Assembly: GCA_026724425.1 (NCBI GenBank)
Contig: JAIUCV010001095.1
Location: 1-64,000 of the forward strand
Direction: 5' to 3'
DNA length: 64,000 bases
DNA from: Erythrophleum ivorense
Taxonomy: Eukaryota; Streptophyta; Magnoliopsida; Fabales; Fabaceae
Below are positions 10,631 to 21,860 of the stretch, piece by piece. The notes below the pieces were generated by a model. That model saw only the letters and a list, made by a program, of their open reading frames with translations. It was not told the DNA's origin and did not search any database. Each line of letters opens with the position of its first letter. Within the stretch, counting starts at the first letter, position 1. A program made the translations under genes and the position numbers.

Positions 10631-13463
10631 GTCTAATATCTAAGGCCCCATATAGAATGGTGCCTGTTGAACTTGTTGAGTTAAAAAATCAAATAGAAAA
10701 GTTGCTTGAAAAGGGATTCACAAGGCTGAATGTGTCTCTATAGAAAGCACCAGTATTGTTTATCAAGAAAAAGGATGGTAGTCTTAGGCTTTGCATTGAT
10801 CATAAGCAACTGAACTAAGTGACTATCAAGAATAAATACCCCTTACCTAGAATTGATGATTTGCTTAACCAATTAGTGGGAGCATCAGTCTTTTCAAAAA
10901 TTGATCTTAGGTTAAAATACCACCAGCTTAGGGTAAAGGATGAAGATATGCCTAAAACTACCTTTAAAACATGATATGACCATTGTAAGTTCCTAGTCAT
11001 GCCATTTGGATTAACAAATGCCCCTTTATCTTTATGAACTACACAAATAGGATCTTTAGGCCTTATCTTGATCGATTTATAGTAGTATTTATTGATGATA
11101 TCCTTGTCTACTCAAGAGCATCTTAGGATAGTTCTTCAAACTTTGAGGGAGCATTACTTGTATTAAAAACTTAACAAGTGTGAGTTTTGGTTGCGAAAGG
11201 TTAAATTCTTAGGTCATGTGATATCGAAATAATGGGTAGCGGTAGATCCTAGTAAGGTGGAAGTAGTATTGAATTAGGAGAGGCCTAAGTCAATGACTAA
11301 AATCTATAATTTCTTAAGGTTAACTGGTTACTATAGAAGGTTCACCAAGGGATTTTCCCAATCAGTGATGCCTTTGACTAAGTTTACTAGGAAAGACCAA
11401 TCTTTTGTGTGGGAAGCCAAATGCGAGGATTCCTTTCAGGAACTCAAGAGTAGATTAACCTCTACACCTATGTTAGTTATACCTGACCCTAAATAACCCT
11501 TTACAGTCTATAGTGATGCGTCTAAGAAAGGATTATGTTATGTTTTGATGCAATAAGGTAGGGTGATAACCTTTGCTTTTGGGCAACTTAAGTCCCATGA
11601 GGAGAATTATCTCATCCATGACTTAGAGTTAACTGTTGTGGATTTTGCCTTTAAGATTTGGAGGCATTATCTCTATGGTGCATAATTTGATGTATATAGT
11701 AACCATAGGAGTTTAAAATATTTCTTTAATCAAAAAGAGCTTAATATAAGGCAAAGGAGGTAAATAGAGTTCCTAAACGGTTATAACTTTTCCTTAAAGT
11801 ATCATCTACAGAAGGCAAACCTTAGAGTATCATCTACAGAAGGCAAATGTGGTAGCCAATGCCTTAAATAAGAAATCTATTCATATGGCATAATGATGCT
11901 TAAGGAATAAAGATTAATTGAGGAGTTAAGAGATTTAAATTTGTCCATTGTGGTACACCATAGTAATCTTCTTTTAGGAGAGTTGAGGATAGAAAGTGAC
12001 TTTAAGAGAAAAATTAAAGAGGCTCAAGAGTTAGATGAACATTTGAGTAAGATTAGAAAGCAATTAGGAAATGTAGAAGCTAAGGACTTTGACTTGTCTA
12101 GGGATGGTTTGGTGAGGTATCAAGGTAGAGTATGCATACCTAAGGAGGAGGAGATAAGAAATGTAGTGCTATCTAAGGCATATAAGAATAGGTACTCTAT
12201 TCATTCAGGTACTACTAAGATGTATAAAGACCTCAAGAAAAGTTTTTGGTGGTCTGGAATGAAATTGGATATAGTAAATTATGTTGCTAAGTGCCTAATT
12301 TGTTAGAAGGTTAAGATTAAGCACTACAAACCCACAGGCTTGTTAGACCTTTTAGAGATTTTGGAATGGAAATAGGATAGTATATCCATGGATTTTGTAA
12401 TGGGTTTGCCTAAGACAACCTTGGATTATGATGTTATATGGGTGATTGTGGATAGATTGACGAAATCTACCTATTTTCTACCTATCAAAGCCGCTTATCC
12501 TTTAGATAAACTAGCACAACTTTATCTCCATGAGATTGTGAGCTTGCATGGTGTCCCTAATAGTATTATGTCAAATAAAGACTCCAGGTTCACATCAAAA
12601 TTCTGGCGATCTTTACAATAAGTCTTAGGTACAAGTCTTAATTTTAGCACTGCCTACCACCCTCAGTTAAATAGACAAATTGATAAGATTATTTAGACTC
12701 TTGAGGACATACTTAGGGCTCGTGTGCTAGAGTTGAAAAGAAACTGGGATGTGTATTTGTCTTCAGCTGAGTTTGCCTACAATAATATTTACCATTCCAA
12801 TATTTAGATGGCACCCTTTAAGGCACTTTATGAGAGAAAGTGGAGATCACCCTTGTGCTAGTAGAATTCAATGAAAGGAGCCTCTTAAATCCTAATATAG
12901 TAAATCAGACCACTTATCAAATTGAACTCATCAAGAAGAAATTTTTACTTGCTCAGAGTAGGCAGAAAAGTTATATGGATAAAAGAAGGAGACCTTTAGA
13001 GTTTGAGACAATGTGTTTCTTAAGGTTACTTCAGTAATAAGCATAGGGCACGCTTTTAAATCAAGAAAGCTTTGTTCTTACTATCTTAATCCCTTTTAAT
13101 CCTTAAGCACATAGGACTCGTGGCCCATAAAGTGGCATTACCTCTCAATTTAGTCCAACTGCATGATGTGTTCCAATATCCCAGTTGAAAAAGTATTACC
13201 CGGACCCTTTAATGTCATTGAACATGAGAATGGACATCTGCAAAATAACCAGTCTTATGTGGTTGAGCTAAAAAAGATAGTGGACTCAAAAGTTAAATAG
13301 TTGTATAATAAGAACATCCTCTTGGTAAAAGTGGTATGGAAAGGACTAACGTCAAATGAAGTTACTTAATAAAAGAAGGAAGCGATGAGGAAAGACTATC
13401 CAACATTCTTTAAGTAAGGTATGTCTAATTTTAAGGACAAAATTCCTAAAAGGAATGGGAGAA
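10631..13463 (+). pseudogene. Ty3/gypsy element II pol remnant (RT-RNase H-integrase)
   Basis: Plus-strand pol remnant, collinear with 20455-23260 of element III. It starts at the RT N-terminus (CCATATAGAATGGTGCCTG, equivalent to YRMAP). It passes the KKDGSLRLCID motif near 10770-10800, the FIDD active-site box near 11085, and an RNase H region with VYSDA near 11505. The integrase zinc region is near 12150-12305, the core near 12388-12830 (MDFVMGLPKT, VIVDRLTKS), then the chromodomain tail. It is broken by many stops and small indels; longest open pieces are 11293-11496, 11941-12306 and 12388-12621. Gag, protease and 5' LTR are missing. It ends in a purine tract (AAAAGGAATGGGAGAA) next to an LTR start at 13464. 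Confidence 0.85.
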
Positions 13464-13985
13464 TGTAACATTTAGAAATTAATTAAGAAGGATTATAGAA
13501 AATTAAGGATTTAATTTGGGAAAATAAGGAATTATTATGAGAAATTCAAAAAATTATGGAAAAGAAAAATTTTCAAGGAAAATGATTATTTTGGGCATAT
13601 TGAAGCAAATAATAATTTTTGGGCAATTTTTGGCAAGAAAATAAATTTAGTTGTAGATTAGAATTTAATTGTGTAAAAATTTAATTTGCACTCCCTAATT
13701 AATTTAATTATACTAAGAATAAATTGTAAGAGCTCAATTTAAGTTGTAACAGAGACTCAACCTAATTGGGCCTATTTGACTATGGCCTAACTATCAAAGA
13801 CAAAACTCACTTGGATAAAAATGTCCCTATGTCAGTGATAAGCATAAATTTTATATGTTTTAATTCTCCTAACTTAAGCATTTTAGTGTCCAAATATGGC
13901 TTTAGGGGTTTAATTAGATACAATTTGAATTCATTAGCCATTTATACACTTTATGAATTAATTGGCAAAATTATTGAGTTTTAAT
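13464..13985 (+). mobile_element. Start of 3' LTR of gypsy element II (partial)
   Basis: The LTR begins TGTAACATTTAG immediately after the polypurine tract, like the TGTAACAC start of LTR-A, then diverges. The right limit is uncertain, because the sequence runs without a clear border into the LARD-like LTR. The 13766-13984 reading frame has no recognisable domain. Confidence 0.5.
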
Positions 13986-16380
13986 GCATGAATTTCTTTT
14001 AAATAATTTTGTGGATAATTCTACTCAATAATTTTCATTCTTTTGTGCAAACTTTAATGGGCAATTAAAGCTTGAATGAGAATTTGAATTAAAGAAGAGA
14101 AAGGAATGATTAAAGAAGCATACTTGAGCAGCCTTTCACTCAACATTAACATACATGCATGACTCAAGAAGGAAGAAGCCGCAGGTTTGGAGAGTTTTGT
14201 GATTCAAGAAGAAGCTTGTGAGCTAAAGTGAGTTGAATGAATGAAGAGAAGAGCTAGAACAGAGTTGGAAGAAGCTAGGTTTCACGCATGAGAGGAAGCT
14301 CACAAGAATAGATGTTATGTGGAAATGTGAGCAAAACAGAGGAAAAGAATATCATGAGGAAGCACAAGCTAAGTTGAACATTGAAGCAACAACCATGTGG
14401 AGAACACACAGAAGCAGAAATGTGGAAAGAGCATGAGTTGAAAGGAGCTTCAGCAGCTCTCATGCAAGCTACACAAGCTGAATGAAGGAAGTAGCAATAC
14501 ATTCTCTCGGGTTGTGGAGAGTAACTTGTGAACAGTAGAAAACAAGCAAAAATAGAGGAGAAGCTTGCATGAGCTACAATGGAGAACTAGCTATGGGTTG
14601 GGTAGAATGAAAAAAAGAATCAACATGGAATGAAGGGCTGGAACGTGCTGGGTTGAAGGAGCTTGGAAGTAATACAAAAGAGAAGAAGCAAATGAAGAGG
14701 AGGAAGAATGAGTTGAGGAGAAGTCCAGGCCATAAACATACACATGCAGAATAGAGAAGAGGCTGAACACGTGATACAAAAGAAGCAACGCGACTGGAAG
14801 AAAGCAACGTGCAGAACATGTGAAGAAAAATGCAAAGAAGAAGCATCGAGTCAAAGAAGCAACAGGCTGGGCAACAGAGGTGTAAAATGAAGCAAATGAC
14901 AAGCATGCAGTAGCTATGTGGAAAATACGTGGAAGAACCATGCATAAGCTGAAATGAAGAACACGAGTTGGGCTAAAGAAGAGCATTTGCACATGGAAGA
15001 AGTAGAGAGTATTCAGCGAGCTGGGAGCTGGCGATTAGAAAGGGATGACGTGAGAACAGATTCGAATTGCATGAGCTAAATCGACGTGGAAGCTAAACGT
15101 GGAGCTGAACACATGGATTAATGAAGAGAGTTGGAGATTAATGAGCTGCAACATGGAAGTAAAGGAAGCTGAACATGGAGCTGAACACGTGGATTAATGA
15201 AGCTTGAGAGCTGGAGATTTAGTGAACTGGAGAAGGAAATAAAACGTGACTTTAGCGCGGAAAAGGAGGCAGCACGTGGAATCATTAAAATTCACATGAG
15301 AGCCTTTCATCCATCCATCATTCATTCACCCATTTGAGGCTTCATTCCATCATGCTTCCTTCATTCCATTCACACATTAACGTCCTTCGTCCATTCCACG
15401 CTACATTCATTCACATCGTCACACGCCGTATCCATACACATGCCTTCGTCCCCTTTTCATCCAGCGTCCATCCACTCCACGCAGAACCATTCCATCTTCC
15501 ATTCTTCCACTTCCATGAAGCTCTAAGCCTCCATCTGTGACTAGTAAGGAAGAAGGCCCTTGGTGCAAGCTTGAATCCATGGATGAACATAGAATTTTTG
15601 GCTAAGACTTTCTTAATTTCCTACACTTTTTCTTTTTCTTGTACAATCTTGGTTAAGTTGTATTTGATTAGGAATTTGTGTAATTGTAATTAGTAACCGG
15701 TTAGACACTGATTAGGAAGCCTTTTTGTTGATTAATTGATTGATTGGAATCTGATTTTTCATTATTCTCTAATTTCCCATGTGTACCACGAAGGTGTTCG
15801 ATGAAATGCATGAGTGAGATTATGTGCTTGATTGCTTGATTTGAGAATTCCTTAGTGTTTAGTTAGTTAATTAAACATTTTTGGATGATGATTCAGAGGC
15901 TAATTAATCAGTTAATCAATCAAATTGGGTATTCATTGATCTTAAAGATAAGAATTAATAATTTAATGCGGGATTGAGGTCTCAATTCAACATTAGATTG
16001 TTAATCTCTTGATTCTTGCATGGTAACTCAAGATACAATTATCATGAACAGAATTAGGGATTCTTAGGCCAGAATTAATCACAATTGGATTAGGACAAGG
16101 ATAGTGGATACTAAGAGACGATTCCAAAGGTAGTCACAAGACCATCATTCACCCATAATCCATATAATTAGAATTTAGGAATTTTATTTCAATTTCATTT
16201 GATTTAGTTTAATTAGATTAAAAACCCCCCTTAGTTTAGAAATTTTTAGAGTCTTTTAATATTTGGAAAACTTAATTAAGAATTGAACTCCAATTCCAAG
16301 GAAGATGACCTAGGTCGTGCCACTAGCTGCATATTTTATCAATCTAGTTTTATTTTGAGGGTTGCGCGACGGATCCATCA
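13986..16380 (+). mobile_element. 5' LTR of LARD-like element (left border uncertain)
   Basis: The right end is set by CCATCA at 16375-16380 followed by a tRNA-Asp-type primer-binding site. The LTR is purine-rich at 14050-15300 and has CATTC/CATCC-rich DNA at 15305-15535. It then has an AT-rich 3' third of the kind usual in such LTRs. No matching 3' LTR is found after 31.5 kb, so the element is truncated. Antisense reading frames at 14275-14992 are Phe/Ser/Cys-rich products of the purine-rich strand and not genes. Confidence 0.55.
15098..15240 (+). repeat. Imperfect 76-bp duplication in the LARD-like LTR
   Basis: GGAGCTGAACAC followed by (A/G)TGGATTAATGAAG and a GAGATT-AGTGA/ATGAGCTG stretch starts at 15101 and again at 15177. 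Confidence 0.6.
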
Positions 16381-16384
16381 AAAT

Positions 16385-16402
16385 TTGGCGCCGTTGCCGG
16401 GG
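16385..16402 (+). promoter_or_regulatory. Primer-binding site, tRNA-Asp type
   Basis: TGGCGCCGTTGCCGGGGA is the primer-binding sequence typical of plant Athila/Tat and LARD-type elements, complementary to the 3' end of tRNA-Asp. It starts five bases after the LTR end and marks the start of the internal region. Confidence 0.85.
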
Positions 16403-16932
16403 AATTGAAGTCTTAATTGTTTGAGAAAGTTTTCTAAGTGTTTTTATTTTGTTTTAGCTTTGTTTTGGTTCTATTTTAGCTTAGTTTTTGCCCTGTTTTA
16501 AGCTTGGAATTGGATCATTTCGATTGCTTGAATCAAGCGACTATTTGCTGGATCTTTTGTTTAAAGTGCCCAGAAAATTCTCAAACTTTGTTTTCCAAGG
16601 TTTTTAAGTTTTTTAAGCAAAACTAATAGCAAGGCTATTAGATGCACCATTTTTTTGGCCAAATTCTAACATTTAAGGTACTTTTCTAATTTTTTTAGTA
16701 TTTTCTCAAATTTTTTTAGGAATTTTTCAATTTTTCTAGATATAATTTCTTTATTTTTTTTTTGTAAGTTTATTTTGTGTGACTAACCTCTGTTTTAGAG
16801 TATTTTTTATGCTTAAGAACTTTTTCTCTTCATTTGAATTTTATTTTCTTGATTGAGTTAATATTAGTTCTAATTTGTTATTAAATTGTTTTGTGCTAAA
16901 ATTAATTGAACTTCTCATTTTATTTGCTTTAA
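16403..16932 (+). other. LARD-like element 5' untranslated internal region
   Basis: AT- and T-rich leader between the primer-binding site and the first ATG of the element's reading frame. No other feature is visible. Confidence 0.5.
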
Positions 16933-16989
16933 ATGGATCCATATCATTATTTTAATCAAGGTGTTTATGATTCTTATGCAAATGATGGG
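16933..16989 (+). pseudogene. LARD-like element reading frame, N-terminal piece
   Basis: ATG at 16933 opens a Tyr-rich start (MDPYHYFNQGVYDSYAND) that is cut off at about 16989, where an LTR-A begins. The same reading frame appears to resume at 28290 with another Tyr/His-rich stretch (HHYEPYHNFHKQ) beyond the inserted gypsy element III. No known domain. Such Tyr-rich starts are common in plant LARD/Athila-type internal regions; that link is inference. Confidence 0.5.
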
Positions 16990-18486
16990 ATTTCCAGTGA
17001 AGGACACTCTAATCTGAATTTGGGATTTGTGATGGCTGTTGCAAATTTGTCTACAAGTGAGATAACTGGGTTTATCAAAATTCCATGCATATATCTGTGT
17101 TAATTTCATATTTGCTGTATATGAATGATTTGAAATGTTGAATGAATTGATTGGCTATCTGTTATATTGTATTGGACCTTGTGAGTCCATGGTGGAGCTG
17201 TGGTGCGGCTGCCACATGTGCATGTGCTTTGATCAAGCACCGGGTTATGATCAAACCCCAGATGCACAGAGCCCCGGTTGTGCTCAACAGGGAGTAGGTG
17301 CCATGGACGGGCCTCTCTCGGTGTTAATGGCCTTTAACATGTGATAATATGATTGCTAGTATGGGATAGTAATCATGATAGCCTAATTGTTTCATTTGCT
17401 GATATGATGGATTCATTCTGATGTTGATTTTGATTCATACATATATACTAATTAAACTGGATATATGATGGAATTGCCTTGGTTACTAAGATTTATATCT
17501 CACCCCGTTTCATGGGATTAACATTTTAGGTGAAGGTTCTTTGGGTAAGGATAAAAGGAAGCAAGTGGATAAAAATCCATGAGCTCCAACATGTGGGAGA
17601 AGGCTACACTTAGGCTGGCTTATTTAGTAGAGATGCAATTTTGTTATTAGTTTACATAGCATTATCATGTACTCATGTTGCCAAGTGTAGGCGTTCATAT
17701 TTTGTTTGATTGAAATGTAACCGTTAAGGATTTAAGTCTCATTATAGTTGAATATTAATGCATGAACTTATAGTATCATATATATAGTTTTGTTGAAATT
17801 GTGATATGGATTACCATATGGGAATTGTAGTCATATGATGCCTTGGATGTGGACATAAGCTATTGTTGAATGGAATCCCTATGGAATGTGCATGGGATGT
17901 TAATTGATGCTAATGCATGTGTTCTTGCTGTCATATATTCATGAATTTGCTGATATGAGCTAGTTGGGCAAGTAGGAAGTAGTATTTAAGTTTTACAATG
18001 GTAATGGACGGATTGATGGGTAAATAGGGTAGATAAACACCATTAGAATCACATAAAATAAAGGAAGGTGGACCTGGAGTGTTTCTAAGATGAGATTTGT
18101 GAAATTTTTCTAGTGATTCCAGAGGGCAACTTGGCCGCGGCGGGGAAGGTATAGGCTGCGGCGCAAGTCCCCAACTTACTCCTTTTAGCCTAGAAACCCC
18201 AATTTCTTCAACGGTAATGGTAAGAGATGATATAGGAATACTTGTGGGAGGTTATTAGGTTTTGAAACTGATGGACGGTTGAATCATAAACCCCTTTATG
18301 GTAGTAGGATTTCTTTTATGCAAATTTTGTTTTGTTGAGGTGGTATGGTGATGACCCTAACAACAAGGTTCAAATTTTTCCCATATTTTCACAATGTGAT
18401 AAATTGTAACCACTCAAACCTTGATAATTAATTATTAATCGTATATTTAACCATAATTACAATGATTAGAAGGGAGGGTTGTCACA
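16990..18486 (+). mobile_element. 5' LTR of gypsy element III (5'-truncated LTR-A)
   Basis: Sense LTR-A lacking roughly its first 0.9 kb. It aligns with 26795-28289 and ends GTTGTCACA at 18486, directly before a primer-binding site. By eye, about 11 differences separate it from the 3' LTR over roughly 190 bases (17860-18045 against 27660-27845), so the insertion is not very recent. The left junction falls inside the LARD reading frame; no clean target duplication is visible there, which fits a deletion of the 5' end. Confidence 0.85.
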
Positions 18487-18488
18487 GT

Positions 18489-18505
18489 TGGTATCAAAGC
18501 AATGG
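18489..18505 (+). promoter_or_regulatory. Primer-binding site, initiator tRNA-Met type
   Basis: TGGTATCAAAGCAATGG follows the LTR by two bases. It differs slightly from the common TGGTATCAGAGC site of plant gypsy and copia elements primed by initiator tRNA-Met. Confidence 0.85.
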
Positions 18506-18709
18506 TTCAGGCAAATGTGTTTGATTTACTGCTTTGTGGTTAGAAAACTTGGCAATCATGATGCATGCATGATAGGAATAGGAACATTGTGACCTGATGA
18601 TAACCCTCATACTTATATATACCTGCCATGGGGGGAGTTGTGTTTTGTTGCCTTGGACTGTGGATAATGGGAGACGCTTGTGGTTGTGCTTATGGCATTG
18701 CAGAACTAG

Positions 18710-19825
18710 ATGGCTACTCGTAGAGAAACAACTGAGATGTTAAGAGAGATGCAAGAGGCCATGGTTGCAATGGCCAACCGAATGAGAGAACAAGTTGAGG
18801 CCCATGAGACTACGGTTAGGGCAATGACTGACCGGCTTCAAGAGCAAGCCGAGGCTCATGCAGCAACTGTGCAAGTGCTGCAACAGCTACATGAAAGTAT
18901 GAATAAGCGAAATGAGAAGGTGCCAATGGAGAACCGTGTGGGGGCTGGTCATAACCCTGGTGTAGGACACTAAAGGGAGGATAGTGACCTCTCTATTGCA
19001 TTAGCCAAATTCAGAAAAGCTAATCCTCCATCGTTCTTGGGGGAGTTAGATACTGAGAAAGCTGAGAGATGGTTGATGCAACTAGAGAAAATCTTTGAGG
19101 TTATGACCTGCACTACAGAACAAAAGGCAAGGTTGGCCATCTACAAGTTAGAGGGTGAGGCTGAACATTGGTGGAGGAATGCCTCCAGATTGTTGGTTGC
19201 AAGAGAGATACCCTTGACCTGGGAAAGTTTTCAAACGGCTTTTGAGAGCAAATATTTCCCATCATCGGTGAGGGCAGACAAGGAAGCCGAGTTTAACTTC
19301 CTTGAGCAAAGAGACATGAATGTAGACCAATATGCAGTTAAATTCATCCAATTGTCTCGCTTCTCCTCTTACTTGAAGCGCTTTGATGATGAGCCATGGA
19401 AGGCTGAAAAGTTTGAAAGAGGCTTAAGGCCGAAGATTGAGGATAAGATTGTATCTCTACAAATCTGCAATTTTGATGAATTGGTGGAGAAGTGTAGAGT
19501 GACGGAAAGGGCTATGATGGAGAGTGAGGCCAAGCGAAAGAAAACCTTGGAAGGTAAACGTGACCGAGGCATAGAGCCCTTTAGGGGCGGAAGTAAGAAG
19601 GGAGCCAATAGTAGAAGTGGCTCTTGGGGAAGGAGACCACCCCCAAGGAATGTCCCTCAAAGAAGAAGCATGGGACCACCAAGGAGTGCAATGAGTGCCC
19701 CACCTGCTTGTGCCAAATGTGGGAAGAACCATGGGAATGGGCCATGCCCAGTGTGCTATAGACACTATGTACGAACTTGCACGGTGTCATGGGAGTCAGC
19801 CTCATCGGTTAAACCACCTATCTAA
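18710..19825 (+). pseudogene. Gypsy element III gag
   Basis: Capsid/nucleocapsid region in one frame, broken by an in-frame TAA at 18971. Residues 1-87 form a Met/Glu/Gln-rich coiled-coil-like start. From 19037 comes the Retrotrans_gag domain, with AERWLMQLEKIFEVM, EGEAEHWWRN and the YFP...EF..LEQ..MNVDQYAVKF..LSRF series. A basic Gly/Arg-rich linker leads to a CCHC zinc knuckle (CAKCGKNHGNGPC, 19709-19747). The frame ends at TAA 19823-19825 and would otherwise continue in frame into protease. The family uses this protein to package the element RNA. Two stops make this copy non-functional. Confidence 0.9.
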
Positions 19826-20314
19826 GGAAGGATGTTTGCACTTACACAGCAAGAGGCTAGTAGATCCCCTAGTCTGATCTGAGGTACTTTACTTGTCCAT
19901 AATCATGTTGTAGATGTATTGTTTGACTCGGGTGCAACCCACTCCTTCATCTCATATGACTGTGTTAAGCGTTTGGGCCTTAAAATTAGCCTGTTGCCAT
20001 TTGAATTATCTGTGTCCACCTCTACTAGATATTCTATGATTACATCTGATGTATGCTTAAATTGTACTGCACAATTGGATAGCTGTTGTACTACCCTTGA
20101 CTTGATTTGCATCCCTTTGTGTGACTTTGATGTAATCATTGGTATGGACTGGTTGTCAGCTAATAATGTGATACTTGATTGTAACCGTAAAACTGTTTCC
20201 TTACCTGCAAATATACCTGAAACTGGTCCTGTGACTGAGCTTACTTGTGTGTCTGCCGCCCAAGCCTGAAGGTGCTTTAGGCGTGGTTGCCAAGGGTTTC
20301 TAGTATTCTTTTCA
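19826..20314 (+). pseudogene. Gypsy element III aspartic protease
   Basis: Retropepsin-type protease in the same frame as gag. The catalytic motif is FDSGATHSFIS (Asp codon at 19925), followed by the IIGMDWL signature typical of gypsy proteases (about 20135-20160). A TGA near 19879 lies between gag and this domain, and TGA at 20267-20269 ends it before RT. In an intact element it would be part of one gag-pol polyprotein, which it would process. Confidence 0.88.
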
Positions 20315-21860
20315 TTGCATGTTAAGGTTGAAGATGGGTTGGAGGATATACCTGTGATTAGGGAGTTCCTTGAGGTTTTTCTTAAGGAGTTTAGTGGACT
20401 ACCTCCAGAGAGAGAGCTAGAATTTTCTATTGATTTGGTACTCGGTACGGGTCCGATCTCTAAAGCTCCGTATAGAATGGCGCCTGCTGAGTTGGTTGAG
20501 TTGAAGAGTCAACTAGAAGAGTTACTTGGGAAAGGGTTTATTAGGCCAAGTGTGTCTCCATGTCCCGCACCAGTATTGTTTGTCAAGAAGAAAGATGGCA
20601 GTCTTAGGCTTTGCATTGACTATAGGCAATTAAACCAAGCAACTGTCAAGAATAAATGCCCTTTGCCTAGAATTGATGACTTACTTGACCAATTAGTTGG
20701 AGCGTCGACCTTTTCAAAGATTGACCTTAGATCGGGATATCACTAACTTAGAGTCAAGACTGAGGATGTACCTAAAACTGCCTTTAGGACTCGATACGAC
20801 CATTATGAATTCCTAGTTATGCATTTTGGGTTAACCAATGCCCCTGTCATTTTCATGGATTACATGAATAATATTTTTAGGCCTTATCTTGACCGGTTTA
20901 TGGTAGTGTTCATTGATGACATTCTTGTCTACTCTAAAAGTAGTGAGGAGCATGAAGAGCATCTTAGGATAGTTCTTCAAACCTTGAGAGAGCATCAGTT
21001 GTATGCTAAGTTGAGCAAGTGTGAGTTTTGGTTGCGGGAGGTCAAATTCCTAGGTCATGTGATATCGGAACAAGGGGTAGCGGTAGACCCTAGCAAGGTA
21101 GAAGCGATACTGAATTAGGAGAGACCCAAAACGGTGACTGAAATCTGTAGCTTCTTAGGTCTAGCCGACTACTACAGAAGATTTATTAAGGGATTTTCTC
21201 AGTTAGCCATGCCTTTGACAAAGTTGACTAGGAAGGACCAACTATTTGTGTGGGATGCTAAATGTGAGAATGCCTTTCAAGAGCTTAAGGATAGGCTTAC
21301 CACTGCACCTATGTTAGTGATACCTGACCCTAAAGAGACATTCACAGTCTATAGTGACGCTTCTAAGAAAGGATTAGGGTGTGTCTTAATGCAACAAGGT
21401 AGGGTAATAGCCTATGCCTCTAGACAACTTAGACCCCATGAGGAGAATTACCCCACCCATGACTTAGAGCTAGCGACTGTGGTTTTTGCCCTTAAGATTT
21501 GGAGACACTATCTCTATGGTGCCCAATTTAAAGTGTATAGTGATCATAAAAGTTTGAAGTACTGTTTGACCAAAAGGAGTTGAACATGAGGCAAAGGAGG
21601 TGGATGGAATTCCTTAAGGACTATGATTTCTCCTTAAAGTATCATCCAAATAAGGCAAATGTGGTCGCGGATGCCTTGAGTAGGAAATCTATTCACATGG
21701 CAATGATGATGCTTAGGGAGCAAAGGTTGATTGAAGAGATGAGGGATTTGAATTTATCAATTTCAATGAACCCTAGTAGCATTATTTTGAGAGAATTGAG
21801 GATAGAAAATGACCTTAGGAAGAGAATTAAAGAGGCCCAAGAGCTAGATGCCTACTAGGG
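20315..21860 (+). pseudogene. Gypsy element III reverse transcriptase and RNase H
   Basis: RT motifs in order: YRMAPAELVELK, LFVKKKDGSLRLCIDYRQLN, FSKIDLRSGYH, FGLTNAP and the active-site box VVFIDDILVYSK (FIDD at 20909-20920). RNase H follows with VYSDASKKGLG, ENYPTHDLEL and YSDHKSLKY, then DALSRKS. The frame is broken by TAA at 20744 (where element II has CAG), TAG at 21116 (same stop in element II), a one-base loss near 21572 and TAG at 21856. The order RT-RNase H-integrase places it in Ty3/gypsy. Confidence 0.92.

Noticed and set aside
14275..14992. Several minus-strand frames rich in Phe, Ser, Cys and Leu
   Set aside because: They are the complement of a purine-rich LTR stretch that suppresses stops; no start context or domain.
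15334..15540. 68-codon His/Ser-rich plus frame
   Set aside because: Lies in a CATTC/CATCC-rich part of the LARD-like LTR; composition-driven.
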